DNA of 64,000 nt from an uncultured Thiotrichaceae bacterium (GTDB lineage Bacteria > Pseudomonadota > Gammaproteobacteria > Thiotrichales > Thiotrichaceae), in contig CALAMO010000025.1 of NCBI GenBank assembly GCA_937925855.1, positions 1 through 64,000 of the forward strand, given 5' to 3'. Of the stretch, positions 9,338 through 17,873 are shown piece by piece. The number at the start of each line of letters is the position of its first letter. The first letter of the stretch is position 1. Made by a program: the position numbers and the translations under genes. The notes under the pieces are model-generated. The model worked only from the letters and a program-made list of their open reading frames with translations. It did not search any database and had not been told where the DNA came from.

Positions 9338-10633
9338 TTACGTTACCTGATAGGCCGGGTCAAGCACCAGCGCTCTGACATAGCGCTGTCGGCTATCCAT
9401 TGTGTGTGCGATGGGCTTTATCGGATTGACGGCTAATAGCCACTGGCGCAGCTCGGTGTTTGATACCTTCGGCAGACGCAGTTCAACACCTGATTTACGA
9501 CGCCTGGAGTTTAAATTACCTCGGGTCAACAGGGCGAGGAGCGAGGTTCGGCGCAGCAATGAATGCGTGCTGACCCAGGCCTGCCCTGCGGGCCAGCCTT
9601 TAACATTGGGATGATCAAACACCGCCTGCCCCAGATTATTCAAGCCATGTACTAACTGCCCTTTGGCCATACTGTATGGCAGGCTGCGCAAGGTGCCCAC
9701 GGCCAGTTCAATCGGCGATTTAATCAGATTGCCACGGTTGCGCTGATCCCAGAAGGGCTGGCTGGTGAGTACGGTGCGCATCAGGGTTGGAATGTCGTAA
9801 TTTGATCTGCGCAGGATATTTGCCCAATGCTTGATAGTTCCAGGGTCAGGGTGCGACACGCTAATAAATTCCCGCCATACTTTTTCGGCCAGACGCTCTG
9901 CGGTGCGCGGGTGTTTCAGTAGGATGCTAATAATATCATCGCCTTTGAAGCGGCCCTTCTGGCCCAAAAACTGTTTGATACTGTTATCGTGCTGTTGTGG
10001 GTCGAAGGCAAACTTACCGTGTCGATCAATCGTCCAACCGGTGAAGGCGCGGGCGGCCTCCTTAATATCACGCTCGCGGTAGTGCCCCCGTCCAATCGTG
10101 AACAGCTCCAACAGCTCACGCGCAAAGTTTTCATTCAGTTCGCCTTTGCGGTTTTGATAACCATCGAGGTACAACAGCATGGCCGGGTCTTTGGCGACAG
10201 CCCGTAGCATTAAGCCGAAGTTGCCCAATGCATGCTGACGCAGCAGATGGTTCTGGTTCAGTAGCATGGAAGCCATTTTGGTTTTTTGGATAGAGGAGGG
10301 GAAATAGTTATGCCAAAACAGCGTCATGCGCTCCAGAAAGGGGCTGCGGGTCGTTAACATATGAGTGAGCCACCAGTGCTGCAGGCCCTTTTTTTCTGTC
10401 TGTGCGATGCGCATAACCATCTTGCGGCGGCTCATATTATTATTGAGCATGCTCATGCGATGCCAATTAGAAAAATACGGTGCTCGCGGATAGGAGACAT
10501 CCCTATTCTTAAGGATTGAGTCAACGGCCTGTTGCAGCGTCAGCGCTTCAATACGCTGTACCTCATCCCATGCGGCGCCGAAACCGGTACGCATAATCAG
10601 GTGACGCGCCCGCACAAAACCCAGCTTAGACAT
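9338..10633 (-). CDS. DUF1800 family protein
   Basis: A 431-residue DUF1800 protein, the usual partner of DUF1501. Visible family segments are RHLIMRTGFGAAWDEV at the start, LTTRSPFLERMTLFWHNYFPSS, LRAVAKDPAMLLYLDGYQN, GELNENFARELLELFTIG, EAARAFTGW and VKGWPAGQAWVSTHSLLRR. I place the start at ATG 10633 (TAGGT ribosome site six bases upstream), dropping an 11-residue upstream extension. No clear signal peptide is seen. It is the first gene of the operon continuing into DUF1501 and the Cas6-like gene. The function of the family is not established. Confidence 0.85.
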   Translation of the reverse strand: MSKLGFVRARHLIMRTGFGAAWDEVQRIEALTLQQAVDSILKNRDVSYPRAPYFSNWHRMSMLNNNMSRRKMVMRIAQTEKKGLQHWWLTHMLTTRSPFLERMTLFWHNYFPSSIQKTKMASMLLNQNHLLRQHALGNFGLMLRAVAKDPAMLLYLDGYQNRKGELNENFARELLELFTIGRGHYRERDIKEAARAFTGWTIDRHGKFAFDPQQHDNSIKQFLGQKGRFKGDDIISILLKHPRTAERLAEKVWREFISVSHPDPGTIKHWANILRRSNYDIPTLMRTVLTSQPFWDQRNRGNLIKSPIELAVGTLRSLPYSMAKGQLVHGLNNLGQAVFDHPNVKGWPAGQAWVSTHSLLRRTSLLALLTRGNLNSRRRKSGVELRLPKVSNTELRQWLLAVNPIKPIAHTMDSRQRYVRALVLDPAYQVT

Positions 10634-11020
10634 AATATACCTACTTGATTGACACACAACACACAATGCACGGCTCGACAGCCTTTAATTGAGGTGACTG
10701 TTGAGCTTGATATCACACTATAAATCATAGGATGAGAAATCAGACAGTGCAAGCCAATCCTAAGCGCTCACTTGTTTTATGGATTTCTCTATACGGCATT
10801 AATAAGTGACGAAGTACTCAAAATAGACTAATAACCATTTCAGGTCGAATTTTTTTTGTGTGTGTTCCGCTTGCAAAGTCAGCGCTATAAGCGCCATTTC
10901 TCAGAAATTTATAACAGTTTATAGCTTTAATCTTCAGTGGAGAGGGCCTGCTCTGTTATTACTGTAGCGGCCCATTCAAGTCGTGGCTACCCCATAATTA
11001 TAATAATTGAGTGTGATTTT
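10634..11020. promoter_or_regulatory. divergent intergenic region between the DUF1800 operon and a secreted HExxH protein
   Basis: This AT-rich 387-base gap must hold promoters for both directions. I see one short perfect palindrome, GCGCTATAAGCGC (10882-10894), and AT-rich stretches (for example around 10905-10925) but no convincing paired -35/-10. An upstream in-frame ATG at 10937 could extend the right-hand gene, but it would spoil its signal peptide. Confidence 0.4.
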
Positions 11021-11869
11021 ATGCTAGCGATCTGCCGCATACTTATTTTTCTTGCGTTGCTTACACCCGCGTGGACAGCTGCGGCCGAACCGCTGAGTAC
11101 GCTGCAGGTTGAATCGGAGTGGGGCAATGCAAATAGGACTGACGTTAAGGCAGTATTGGATTCGGCCAGTCAGGTGATTGCTGAGCATGTTGGTGATCGT
11201 TTTTTGGGCGATGTCATCATCCGCAATGATGCAAAAGGCCCGATCGCGTTGTATGAGCGCGGCCCCAAAGGCGAGTACATCGTGTTGTTAGATGTTAAGG
11301 GGCGCTACTGGGCGCAATTGGTTTATCAGTTTTCTCATGAGATTTGCCACCTGTTAACCAACTATGATCTCGCGCCAAATAATGTCACTCGCCAACAATG
11401 GTTTGAGGAGTCGCTGTGTGAGGCATTCAGCCTGTTTGTGCTGAAAGCAATGGCCCGGCGCTGGGAAGTGGACGCGCCCTATCCTAATTGGGCGTCCTAC
11501 GCCGTAGAGTTGGAGCGTTATGCTCAGGGGATGCTGCGTCAGGTGCACCGTGGCTATGCGAAAAACCTCAGTCAGTGGTACCAGCAGCACAAACGTGTGT
11601 TGGAAAGTAATCCTTACGCTCAGGAGCGCCGCCTCAATGAAAAATTTGCCACGCACCTCCTTAAGCTGATGCAGCGTCATCCGAAACAATGGGCCGCGCT
11701 TAATTACCTCAATTTAGGCGAACATACCGAGGATCGGAGTTTAAACAGATACTTAAACGACTGGTATCTCAATACGCCGACAAAATACAAGCCATTTGTT
11801 GCTGATATACAACATGCTGTGAGTGATAATGCGTATAAAGCCACAAAGCATTCAATGAATGCGCGATGA
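11021..11869 (+). CDS. putative secreted zinc metallopeptidase-like protein (HExxH)
   Basis: A 282-residue protein with an N-terminal signal peptide (hydrophobic residues 4-20, cleavage near TAAAEP). The motif HEICH (H106, E107, H110) is followed about 20 residues later by WFEESLCEAF (E130/E134), a gluzincin-like arrangement in which a downstream glutamate is the third zinc ligand. The rest (long helices, RYLNDWYLNTP near the end) matches no family I can name. I start at ATG 11021, because the upstream 28 residues would precede the signal peptide. Proteolytic activity is inferred from the motif only. Confidence 0.62.
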   Translation: MLAICRILIFLALLTPAWTAAAEPLSTLQVESEWGNANRTDVKAVLDSASQVIAEHVGDRFLGDVIIRNDAKGPIALYERGPKGEYIVLLDVKGRYWAQLVYQFSHEICHLLTNYDLAPNNVTRQQWFEESLCEAFSLFVLKAMARRWEVDAPYPNWASYAVELERYAQGMLRQVHRGYAKNLSQWYQQHKRVLESNPYAQERRLNEKFATHLLKLMQRHPKQWAALNYLNLGEHTEDRSLNRYLNDWYLNTPTKYKPFVADIQHAVSDNAYKATKHSMNAR

Positions 11870-12031
11870 ATATTCATTGTGTCCCTAAATTAAAACCATA
11901 CACCCATCAGATAAACTTTGTTTTATTGAGGTAATGTGGGATATTTACAACAGCGGATGAACTTTTACACATTTGCTGCATCAGACTTCTTTAAGGAGGC
12001 TACACTTTAAATAATAGAGGGCTTAAAAAAA

Positions 12032-12577
12032 ATGGAAAAACCATTGCTGTTTTTAGGCGCGCTTACCATTTTCATGATGGGCTACTGGGTACCTGAAGAT
12101 CGTCACGTACCGGTGGAAGGCGCGAAACCTTATGACTGGAACCCCGCTTCGTTCTGGTATGTCGGCGGTCAACAAGCGCAGAAAGGCATCAATATCTTCG
12201 CACGTAAAGGCACGCCGGTAGAAGCAACCACCGGTGGCATGGTGGTTTATCGTGAAAATGATCCTGGTGGCGATAATTCTGTTTATGTGCTGGGATCAAA
12301 GTGGCGTGTTCATCATTATGCTAATTTAAACACGGTCGATGTCTCGCCTGGTTCATGGGTAAAAACCGGCGAACAAATTGGTACGGTAGGTCGCTCACAG
12401 ACGTCTGCTACTGCCCGCCCGGCAAATCTGTATTATTCCATTCGCTCGCTGCCACCGCAGGTGTCAGAGTGGGAACCGGAAAAGCCGTTTTGGTTTGAAC
12501 GTGTCTTTTATGTTGATCCCAATAAATTCCTTACTGAATATCAGGCAACCGATACCCAGATCAAGGATAAACACTGA
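12032..12577 (+). CDS. degenerate LytM/M23-like peptidase domain protein, membrane-anchored
   Basis: A 181-residue protein with an N-terminal hydrophobic segment (residues 5-19) and an M23/LytM-like beta domain (KGINIFARKGTPVEATTGGM, HHYANL, KTGEQIGTVG, LYYSI). The zinc-binding HxGxD motif is QKGIN (Q50, N54) and the HLHFE motif is NLYYS, so the metal ligands are lost. Only the His pair H94-H95 remains. It is therefore probably non-enzymatic, perhaps a regulator of a cell-wall amidase as in EnvC-type proteins, or a lectin-like peptidoglycan binder. A GAGGG ribosome site precedes the start. Confidence 0.7.
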   Translation: MEKPLLFLGALTIFMMGYWVPEDRHVPVEGAKPYDWNPASFWYVGGQQAQKGINIFARKGTPVEATTGGMVVYRENDPGGDNSVYVLGSKWRVHHYANLNTVDVSPGSWVKTGEQIGTVGRSQTSATARPANLYYSIRSLPPQVSEWEPEKPFWFERVFYVDPNKFLTEYQATDTQIKDKH

Positions 12578-12622
12578 AAGAGAACACGTATGATGGCTAG
12601 TTCCAAAATCGTTGTGGTATGA

Positions 12623-12655
12623 CGGGGTGCCTAGTTAGCACCCCGTTGTATTTGT
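12623..12655 (+). terminator. intrinsic terminator downstream of the LytM-like gene
   Basis: CGGGGTGC and GCACCCCG form a perfect 8-bp stem with a 7-base loop, followed by the T-rich TTGTATTTGT. It separates the LytM-like gene from polA. Confidence 0.7.
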
Positions 12656-12707
12656 ACTGCTTGCTTTTCTGCTTGCGCTTCTTGCTCACAGCACCTGCCA
12701 CATGGCG

Positions 12708-12713
12708 TATAAT
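12708..12713 (+). promoter_or_regulatory. probable -10 element of polA
   Basis: TATAAT lies 32 bases before the polA ATG. A TTGCTC at 12682-12687 could be the -35, but the 20-base spacing is long. Confidence 0.35.
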
Positions 12714-12745
12714 TGATTTTCCTTTCATAGCCAAAAGTCAGACGC

Positions 12746-15544
12746 ATGAGCACCAACACCGCTAAACCGCTTATTCTCGTTGATGGTTCTTCCTATTTGT
12801 TTCGGGCTTTTCATGCCTTACCGCCGCTGACTAATTCCAAAGGTGAAGCGACGGGGGCGATGCACGGCGTATTGAATATGCTGGATAAGCTGCGTAAGGA
12901 CTATGCGCCTGAGCACATGGTGGTGATCTTTGACGCACCGGGTAAAACTTTTCGGGATGATATGTTCCCGGAGTACAAGGCGAATCGCCCTTCCATGCCC
13001 GACGAACTTCGCAGCCAGATTGAGCCCTTACTCGCGATTATTCGTGCCCAAGGTTACCCGCTGCTGATTGTGCCGGAGGTTGAGGCGGATGATGTCATCG
13101 GGACGCTGGCGACGCGCTATGACGGTAAGGTAATCATTTCCACTGGTGATAAAGACATGGCGCAGCTGGTGACCGATGAGGTGCATCTCATTAATACCAT
13201 GAGCAATACCTATTTCGATATTGCGGGCGTACAGGAAAAGTTCGGGGTGTTACCGGAGCGTATTCGGGATTATCTCGCACTCATTGGCGACAAGGTGGAT
13301 AACGTGCCGGGCGTGGAGAAGGTTGGCCCGAAAACGGCGGTGAAGTGGTTGGAACAATATGACTCGCTGGCGAATATTATGGCACATGCCGCTGACTTTA
13401 AAGGCAAGGTCGGAGAGAACTTGCGCAGTGCACTTAGCCATCTGCCGCTCTCGTTTGAGTTGGTGACGATTAAGTGTGATGTTGCAGTGGACTGTTCGCC
13501 AGAGGCTTTGTCTTTCCTGCCGCAAGATAGTGCTAAACTCGATGAGTTATACAATCGCTTTGAATTTACCACGCGGCTTAAAGCACTGAGGGCGCTGGCC
13601 GGGAACGATGCAGGCCAAACAGCGACTGATACGAGTAAGGGCGGTGTGAGTGTGGGTCAGGCTGAGCCCGCTGAATCAGATGATGGCTTGCTGGCAGGTG
13701 CGGGCGCAACGGATAATACAGATGCTACGCCCAACAGTCAGTATGAAGTGATTCTGACGCAAGCCGCTTTCAACCTGTGGCTGGATAAGTTGCGGGCGGC
13801 TGCGCTATTCGCGTTTGATACTGAAACCACTAGCCTGGATTATATGCAGGCTGAAGTCGTTGGGGTCTCATTTGCGCTGGAGCCGGGGGCTGCTGCTTAC
13901 CTGCCTTTTGGGCATGATTATATTGGCGCACCGGAGCAGTTAAAGCGTGCTGATGTCTTGGCGCAGCTAAAACCGCTGCTGGAAAATCCAGAGCAGCATA
14001 AAGTGGGGCAGAACCTGAAATATGATCGCAGTGTCTTGCTGAATCATGGTATCACGTTGCGCGGAATTGCCCACGACACCATGTTGCAGTCCTATGTGCT
14101 GGATTCAACTGCCAACCGGCACGATATGGATACGCTCTGTCTGAAGCATTTGGGCCAGAGCACGATCAGCTTTGAAACGATCGCTGGTAAGGGGAAGAAG
14201 CAGCTGACCTTTAATCAGATTGCCTTGGAACAAGCCGGGCCTTACGCCGCTGAAGATGCGGATATGACGTTACAGCTGCATCAGCACTTCTGGCCTAAGC
14301 TAGAGGCCTTGGATGCGCAGCGACAGCTATATGAAGCGATTGAGATGCCATTGATCAGCGTGCTGTCAACGATTGAGCGCCAAGGCGTGCTGGTGGACGC
14401 GCACATGTTGGGCAGACAAAGCCAGGAGCTGGTCACCCGTATGGCAACGTTGGTGGAACAGGCTTATGCGGTGGCTGGGGAAGAGTTTAATCTGGCTTCA
14501 CCCAAACAAATCCAGGCGATTTTCTTCGATAAGCTGGGCCTGCCGGTAATTCGCAAAACGCCGAAGGGACAGCCATCGACGGCAGAAGATGTGCTGGAGG
14601 AGCTGTCAGCCCTAGGCCATGAGCTGCCGACTTTGATTCTAGAGCATCGCGGATTGAGCAAGCTGAAATCAACTTATACTGATAAGCTACCGGAGCAAAT
14701 CAGCACGGTGACAGGGCGGGTGCATACCTCTTATCATCAGGCTGTAACGGCGACCGGCAGGCTGTCATCATCTGACCCCAATTTGCAGAATATTCCGATT
14801 CGGAGCGCTGAAGGGCGGCGGATTCGGCAGGCGTTCATCGCCCCGGCGGGCTTTAAACTATTAGCTGCAGATTACTCACAAATCGAGCTGCGTATTATGG
14901 CGCATCTGTCAGGCGATAAGGGGCTGTTGGACGCCTTTGCCGCTGGGCAAGATATACACCGCGCGACCGCCGCTGAGGTCTTCAGTACTGTGCTCGATGA
15001 GGTCACTGGTGAACAGCGCCGCGCCGCGAAGGCGGTTAATTTCGGTTTGATCTATGGTATGTCGGCCTTTGGCCTGGCAAAACAGCTGGGGGTGGAGCGC
15101 AGTGAAGCGCAGCGCTATGTCAATTTATATTTTGAGCGCTATCCCGGCGTGAAAGATTATATGGATAATACGCGCGAACAGGCGAAGGCGCAGGGTTACG
15201 TCGAGACGCTGTTTGGGCGGCGGCTGTACCTGCCGGAAATCAATGCGCGTAATGCGGCGCGGCGACAGTATGCAGAGCGTACCGCGATTAATGCCCCGAT
15301 GCAGGGTACCGCAGCCGATATTATTAAGCGGGCGATGATTGCCGTCCATCAATGGCTACAGGATGAGCCGGATGCCGCCCGAATGATTATGCAGGTGCAT
15401 GATGAACTGGTGTTTGAAGTGCCGGAGGCTGAGGTGGCGGCGGTCGATGCTAAGGTTAAGGCGCTGATGACGGGTGCCGCACAGCTGGATGTGCCGCTGA
15501 TAGTTGACACTGGGGTGGGCATTAACTGGGATGAAGCTCATTAA
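12746..15544 (+). CDS. polA: DNA polymerase I
   Basis: Repair and Okazaki-fragment-processing polymerase of 932 residues with all three domains. The 5'-3' exonuclease domain (start to ~290) has LILVDGSSYLFRAFHAL and the EADDVIGTLA and GDKDMAQLV metal motifs. The proofreading 3'-5' exonuclease is intact, with FAFDTETTSLD, the NLKYDRSVL block and AAEDADMT. The polymerase domain has motif A (LLAADYSQIELRIMAHLSGD), motif B (RRAAKAVNFGLIYGMSAFG) and motif C (QVHDELVFEVPE). Between the two exonuclease domains there is a low-complexity acidic linker. This is a complete, apparently functional gene, transcribed alone. Confidence 0.98.
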   Translation: MSTNTAKPLILVDGSSYLFRAFHALPPLTNSKGEATGAMHGVLNMLDKLRKDYAPEHMVVIFDAPGKTFRDDMFPEYKANRPSMPDELRSQIEPLLAIIRAQGYPLLIVPEVEADDVIGTLATRYDGKVIISTGDKDMAQLVTDEVHLINTMSNTYFDIAGVQEKFGVLPERIRDYLALIGDKVDNVPGVEKVGPKTAVKWLEQYDSLANIMAHAADFKGKVGENLRSALSHLPLSFELVTIKCDVAVDCSPEALSFLPQDSAKLDELYNRFEFTTRLKALRALAGNDAGQTATDTSKGGVSVGQAEPAESDDGLLAGAGATDNTDATPNSQYEVILTQAAFNLWLDKLRAAALFAFDTETTSLDYMQAEVVGVSFALEPGAAAYLPFGHDYIGAPEQLKRADVLAQLKPLLENPEQHKVGQNLKYDRSVLLNHGITLRGIAHDTMLQSYVLDSTANRHDMDTLCLKHLGQSTISFETIAGKGKKQLTFNQIALEQAGPYAAEDADMTLQLHQHFWPKLEALDAQRQLYEAIEMPLISVLSTIERQGVLVDAHMLGRQSQELVTRMATLVEQAYAVAGEEFNLASPKQIQAIFFDKLGLPVIRKTPKGQPSTAEDVLEELSALGHELPTLILEHRGLSKLKSTYTDKLPEQISTVTGRVHTSYHQAVTATGRLSSSDPNLQNIPIRSAEGRRIRQAFIAPAGFKLLAADYSQIELRIMAHLSGDKGLLDAFAAGQDIHRATAAEVFSTVLDEVTGEQRRAAKAVNFGLIYGMSAFGLAKQLGVERSEAQRYVNLYFERYPGVKDYMDNTREQAKAQGYVETLFGRRLYLPEINARNAARRQYAERTAINAPMQGTAADIIKRAMIAVHQWLQDEPDAARMIMQVHDELVFEVPEAEVAAVDAKVKALMTGAAQLDVPLIVDTGVGINWDEAH

Positions 15545-15680
15545 TGGTGCGGCGAGCCGGAGAGTAAGCAGTCTGAAGAAAATGCGTCCTAATTGTTCCG
15601 TTCTTAAAAATACCTTACGCAGTAAACTTTGTGCAGGGCTTCAGAGTCATATCAGGCAAGATTTTATAAAGGGACACACT

Positions 15681-16646
15681 ATGAAATTAAAAATACTGGC
15701 GGGCGGGCTGCTGTTTATGGCCTTGTCGGCTTGTAGTATGCCTGCGATTACTGCCAGCGATAACGTCGTGAGCAGTACCGGTTCTGGCGAGCTGATGGTC
15801 TTGGATCATCATGTGATTCCGGCGGGTACCACCATCGATGGGCTAGAAATCACCGAGCTGTCTGGGCTGGCTTGGGATGAAGATGAGCAGCTGTTGTATG
15901 CTATCTCAGATAAAGGCCGTATCTATCATTTTAAGCTCACGCTTGAGGATGATTTAATTAAAGCGGTAACGCCGGTTTACGGCGCGTGGTTGCGTAAAAA
16001 TAATGGTAAAAAACTGAAGAAGAATAAGCGCGATGCTGAGGGGCTCGCCGTCTGGAATGCCAGCAACGGTAAAAAAGGCGACTCCCAGTTGGTTATTTCG
16101 TTCGAAGGTAAGCCACGCATTGCACGTTTTACGCCGCAGGGGCGGCTGATTGCGGATATAGGGATTCCGGGGCCACTGCGTGATCACCGTCAGTTACGGG
16201 CGTCCAACAGTGGCTTAGAGGCGCTGACCTATCATCCACGCTATGGCTTTATGACCGCCCCGGAAGAATCGATTAAGGGCCAGCCCAAAAACCTGCATAC
16301 CGTATATGCCGCGCAGAAAACGTGGTCGTTTATGGCCTATCCGGCAAAAAACAGCTCGATTACTGCGCTGGAAATGATCCCAGGGACGGATACCCTCCTG
16401 GTGTTGGAACGCGCCTGGTCGGGGTTTCCTAATCCGCTGGTGATTAGCCTGCGTCGGATTGATCTGGCACAGTGCTCTGCGCAGGGCGCCTGTGTCGTAG
16501 AAAATTTGAAAGTCTTTTCCAGCAGTCTGTCCATTGATAATTTTGAAGGCATGACCCCCATTGGTAATAAACGCTATCTCATTGTGAGTGATGATGGCAA
16601 AAGCGATTTGCTGCGCACCCTGTTAACCTTGTTTAAGATTGAATAA
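15681..16646 (+). CDS. esterase-like activity of phytase family lipoprotein
   Basis: A 321-residue predicted lipoprotein. The signal peptide has a lipobox (MALSACSM) with the acylated Cys near residue 17. The mature part (ELSGLAWDEDEQLLYAISDKGRIYHF, DAEGLAVWN, SNSGLEALTYHP, DNFEGMTPIGNKRYLIVSDDGKS) matches the beta-propeller family annotated as 'esterase-like activity of phytase'. The ATG at 15681 follows AAAGGGA at good spacing, and the upstream in-frame extension overlapping polA is discarded. The enzymatic substrate is not predictable. No operon partner is evident. Confidence 0.82.
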   Translation: MKLKILAGGLLFMALSACSMPAITASDNVVSSTGSGELMVLDHHVIPAGTTIDGLEITELSGLAWDEDEQLLYAISDKGRIYHFKLTLEDDLIKAVTPVYGAWLRKNNGKKLKKNKRDAEGLAVWNASNGKKGDSQLVISFEGKPRIARFTPQGRLIADIGIPGPLRDHRQLRASNSGLEALTYHPRYGFMTAPEESIKGQPKNLHTVYAAQKTWSFMAYPAKNSSITALEMIPGTDTLLVLERAWSGFPNPLVISLRRIDLAQCSAQGACVVENLKVFSSSLSIDNFEGMTPIGNKRYLIVSDDGKSDLLRTLLTLFKIE

Positions 16647-16709
16647 AACCCTATTAGGTTTGGCTGTGTGGCCCTAAGACGCGCAGCCTAGTGAAGTGAG
16701 TATTGTGCG

Positions 16710-17834
16710 ATGATGATCAGATCTGTGAGACCATTCCTAAAGCACGGCCTGTTTATTACGGCGGGGGGCTTCCTATGTTGGCTGTTATTATCGCTTTGGC
16801 AACAACCCGCAGTCAGCGAAGCCGTCAAAGCCCGCCAGGTGTCTAAAGCCGCCGCCTTCACCCATGATGAGGAGCGCACGATCCATGTATTTGAGCGCAA
16901 CAGCCCCTCGGTGGTTTACATCGCCACCACGCGGCGGGTGATGGATTTATGGACGCGCAATATTAGTGAGCGCCCCAGCGGCAGCGGCACGGGTTTTATC
17001 TGGGATCGTACTGGGCATATCGTCACCAACTACCATGTGGTTGAAGGTCATCGCAGCGCTAAAGTGCGCTTATCAGATCAGCGTATTTTCGACGCTGAGG
17101 TGGTTGGAGCCAGTCCAGAACACGATCTGGCCGTAATTAAACTAACGGATACCACCAATATTCCGCCGCCAGTTAGGATTGGCAGCAGCCATGATCTCAA
17201 GGTTGGTCAGAAGGTGTTAGCCATCGGTAATCCTTTTGGTTTGGATCACACGCTCACCGTGGGCGTGGTGTCGGCATTAGACCGTAGTATTGACGCCGCC
17301 CGCAGCACCATGGAGGGCCTGATTCAGACCGATGCGGCGATTAACCCTGGTAATTCCGGCGGGCCATTATTGGACAGCTCCGGGCGGGTGATCGGGGTGA
17401 ATGTGGCGATCTACAGCCCATCTGGTGCGTCAGCGGGGATCGGGTTTGCCATCCCAATGGATACGGTGAATCGGGTGATTCCACGGCTGATACAGCATGG
17501 ACGCTATGTGCGACCTATTTTGGGTATCACTATGAATGATGATGTGAGTCGGCAGGTCAGCCAGCGCCTCAATGCTAAAGGCATACTGGTGCTGCGCGTC
17601 CAGCCCGGTTCACCTGCGTTCCAGGCTGGAATTGAGGGCACGGAATTTTCGGCGGCTGGGGACCTGATGTTAGGTGACCTGATACAGTCGATTGATGATA
17701 AACCGGTGCAGAACAACAGCGATTTGACCGCAATTCTGGATAATTACCGGTTGGATGATGTGGTGCGGGTGCGGCTATTGCGTAATGGCAAGCAGGCGCT
17801 GGAGGTACCGGTGCGGTTGACGTTACAGCGTTAA
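16710..17834 (+). CDS. DegS/DegQ-type HtrA serine endoprotease
   Basis: A 374-residue periplasmic trypsin-like protease with an N-terminal membrane anchor (residues ~12-30). The catalytic triad is visible: H109 in TNYHVVEGH, D139 in EHDLAVIKL and S216 in GNSGGPL. A single PDZ domain follows (LGITMNDDVSRQV to the C-terminus). One anchored protease domain plus one PDZ fits DegS/AlgW, which starts envelope-stress signalling by cleaving an anti-sigma factor. DegQ normally has two PDZ domains. No rseA or rpoE is in the window. Two adjacent ATG codons are possible starts. Confidence 0.9.
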   Translation: MMIRSVRPFLKHGLFITAGGFLCWLLLSLWQQPAVSEAVKARQVSKAAAFTHDEERTIHVFERNSPSVVYIATTRRVMDLWTRNISERPSGSGTGFIWDRTGHIVTNYHVVEGHRSAKVRLSDQRIFDAEVVGASPEHDLAVIKLTDTTNIPPPVRIGSSHDLKVGQKVLAIGNPFGLDHTLTVGVVSALDRSIDAARSTMEGLIQTDAAINPGNSGGPLLDSSGRVIGVNVAIYSPSGASAGIGFAIPMDTVNRVIPRLIQHGRYVRPILGITMNDDVSRQVSQRLNAKGILVLRVQPGSPAFQAGIEGTEFSAAGDLMLGDLIQSIDDKPVQNNSDLTAILDNYRLDDVVRVRLLRNGKQALEVPVRLTLQR

Positions 17835-17873
17835 TGGGTTTTTCAGTTAAGGGTTCTCTATCATTTGGGGCAA

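Noticed and set aside
12590-12622. Ten-codon reading frame before the terminator at 12623
   Set aside because: It is too short and lacks a ribosome-binding site; nothing suggests a leader peptide.
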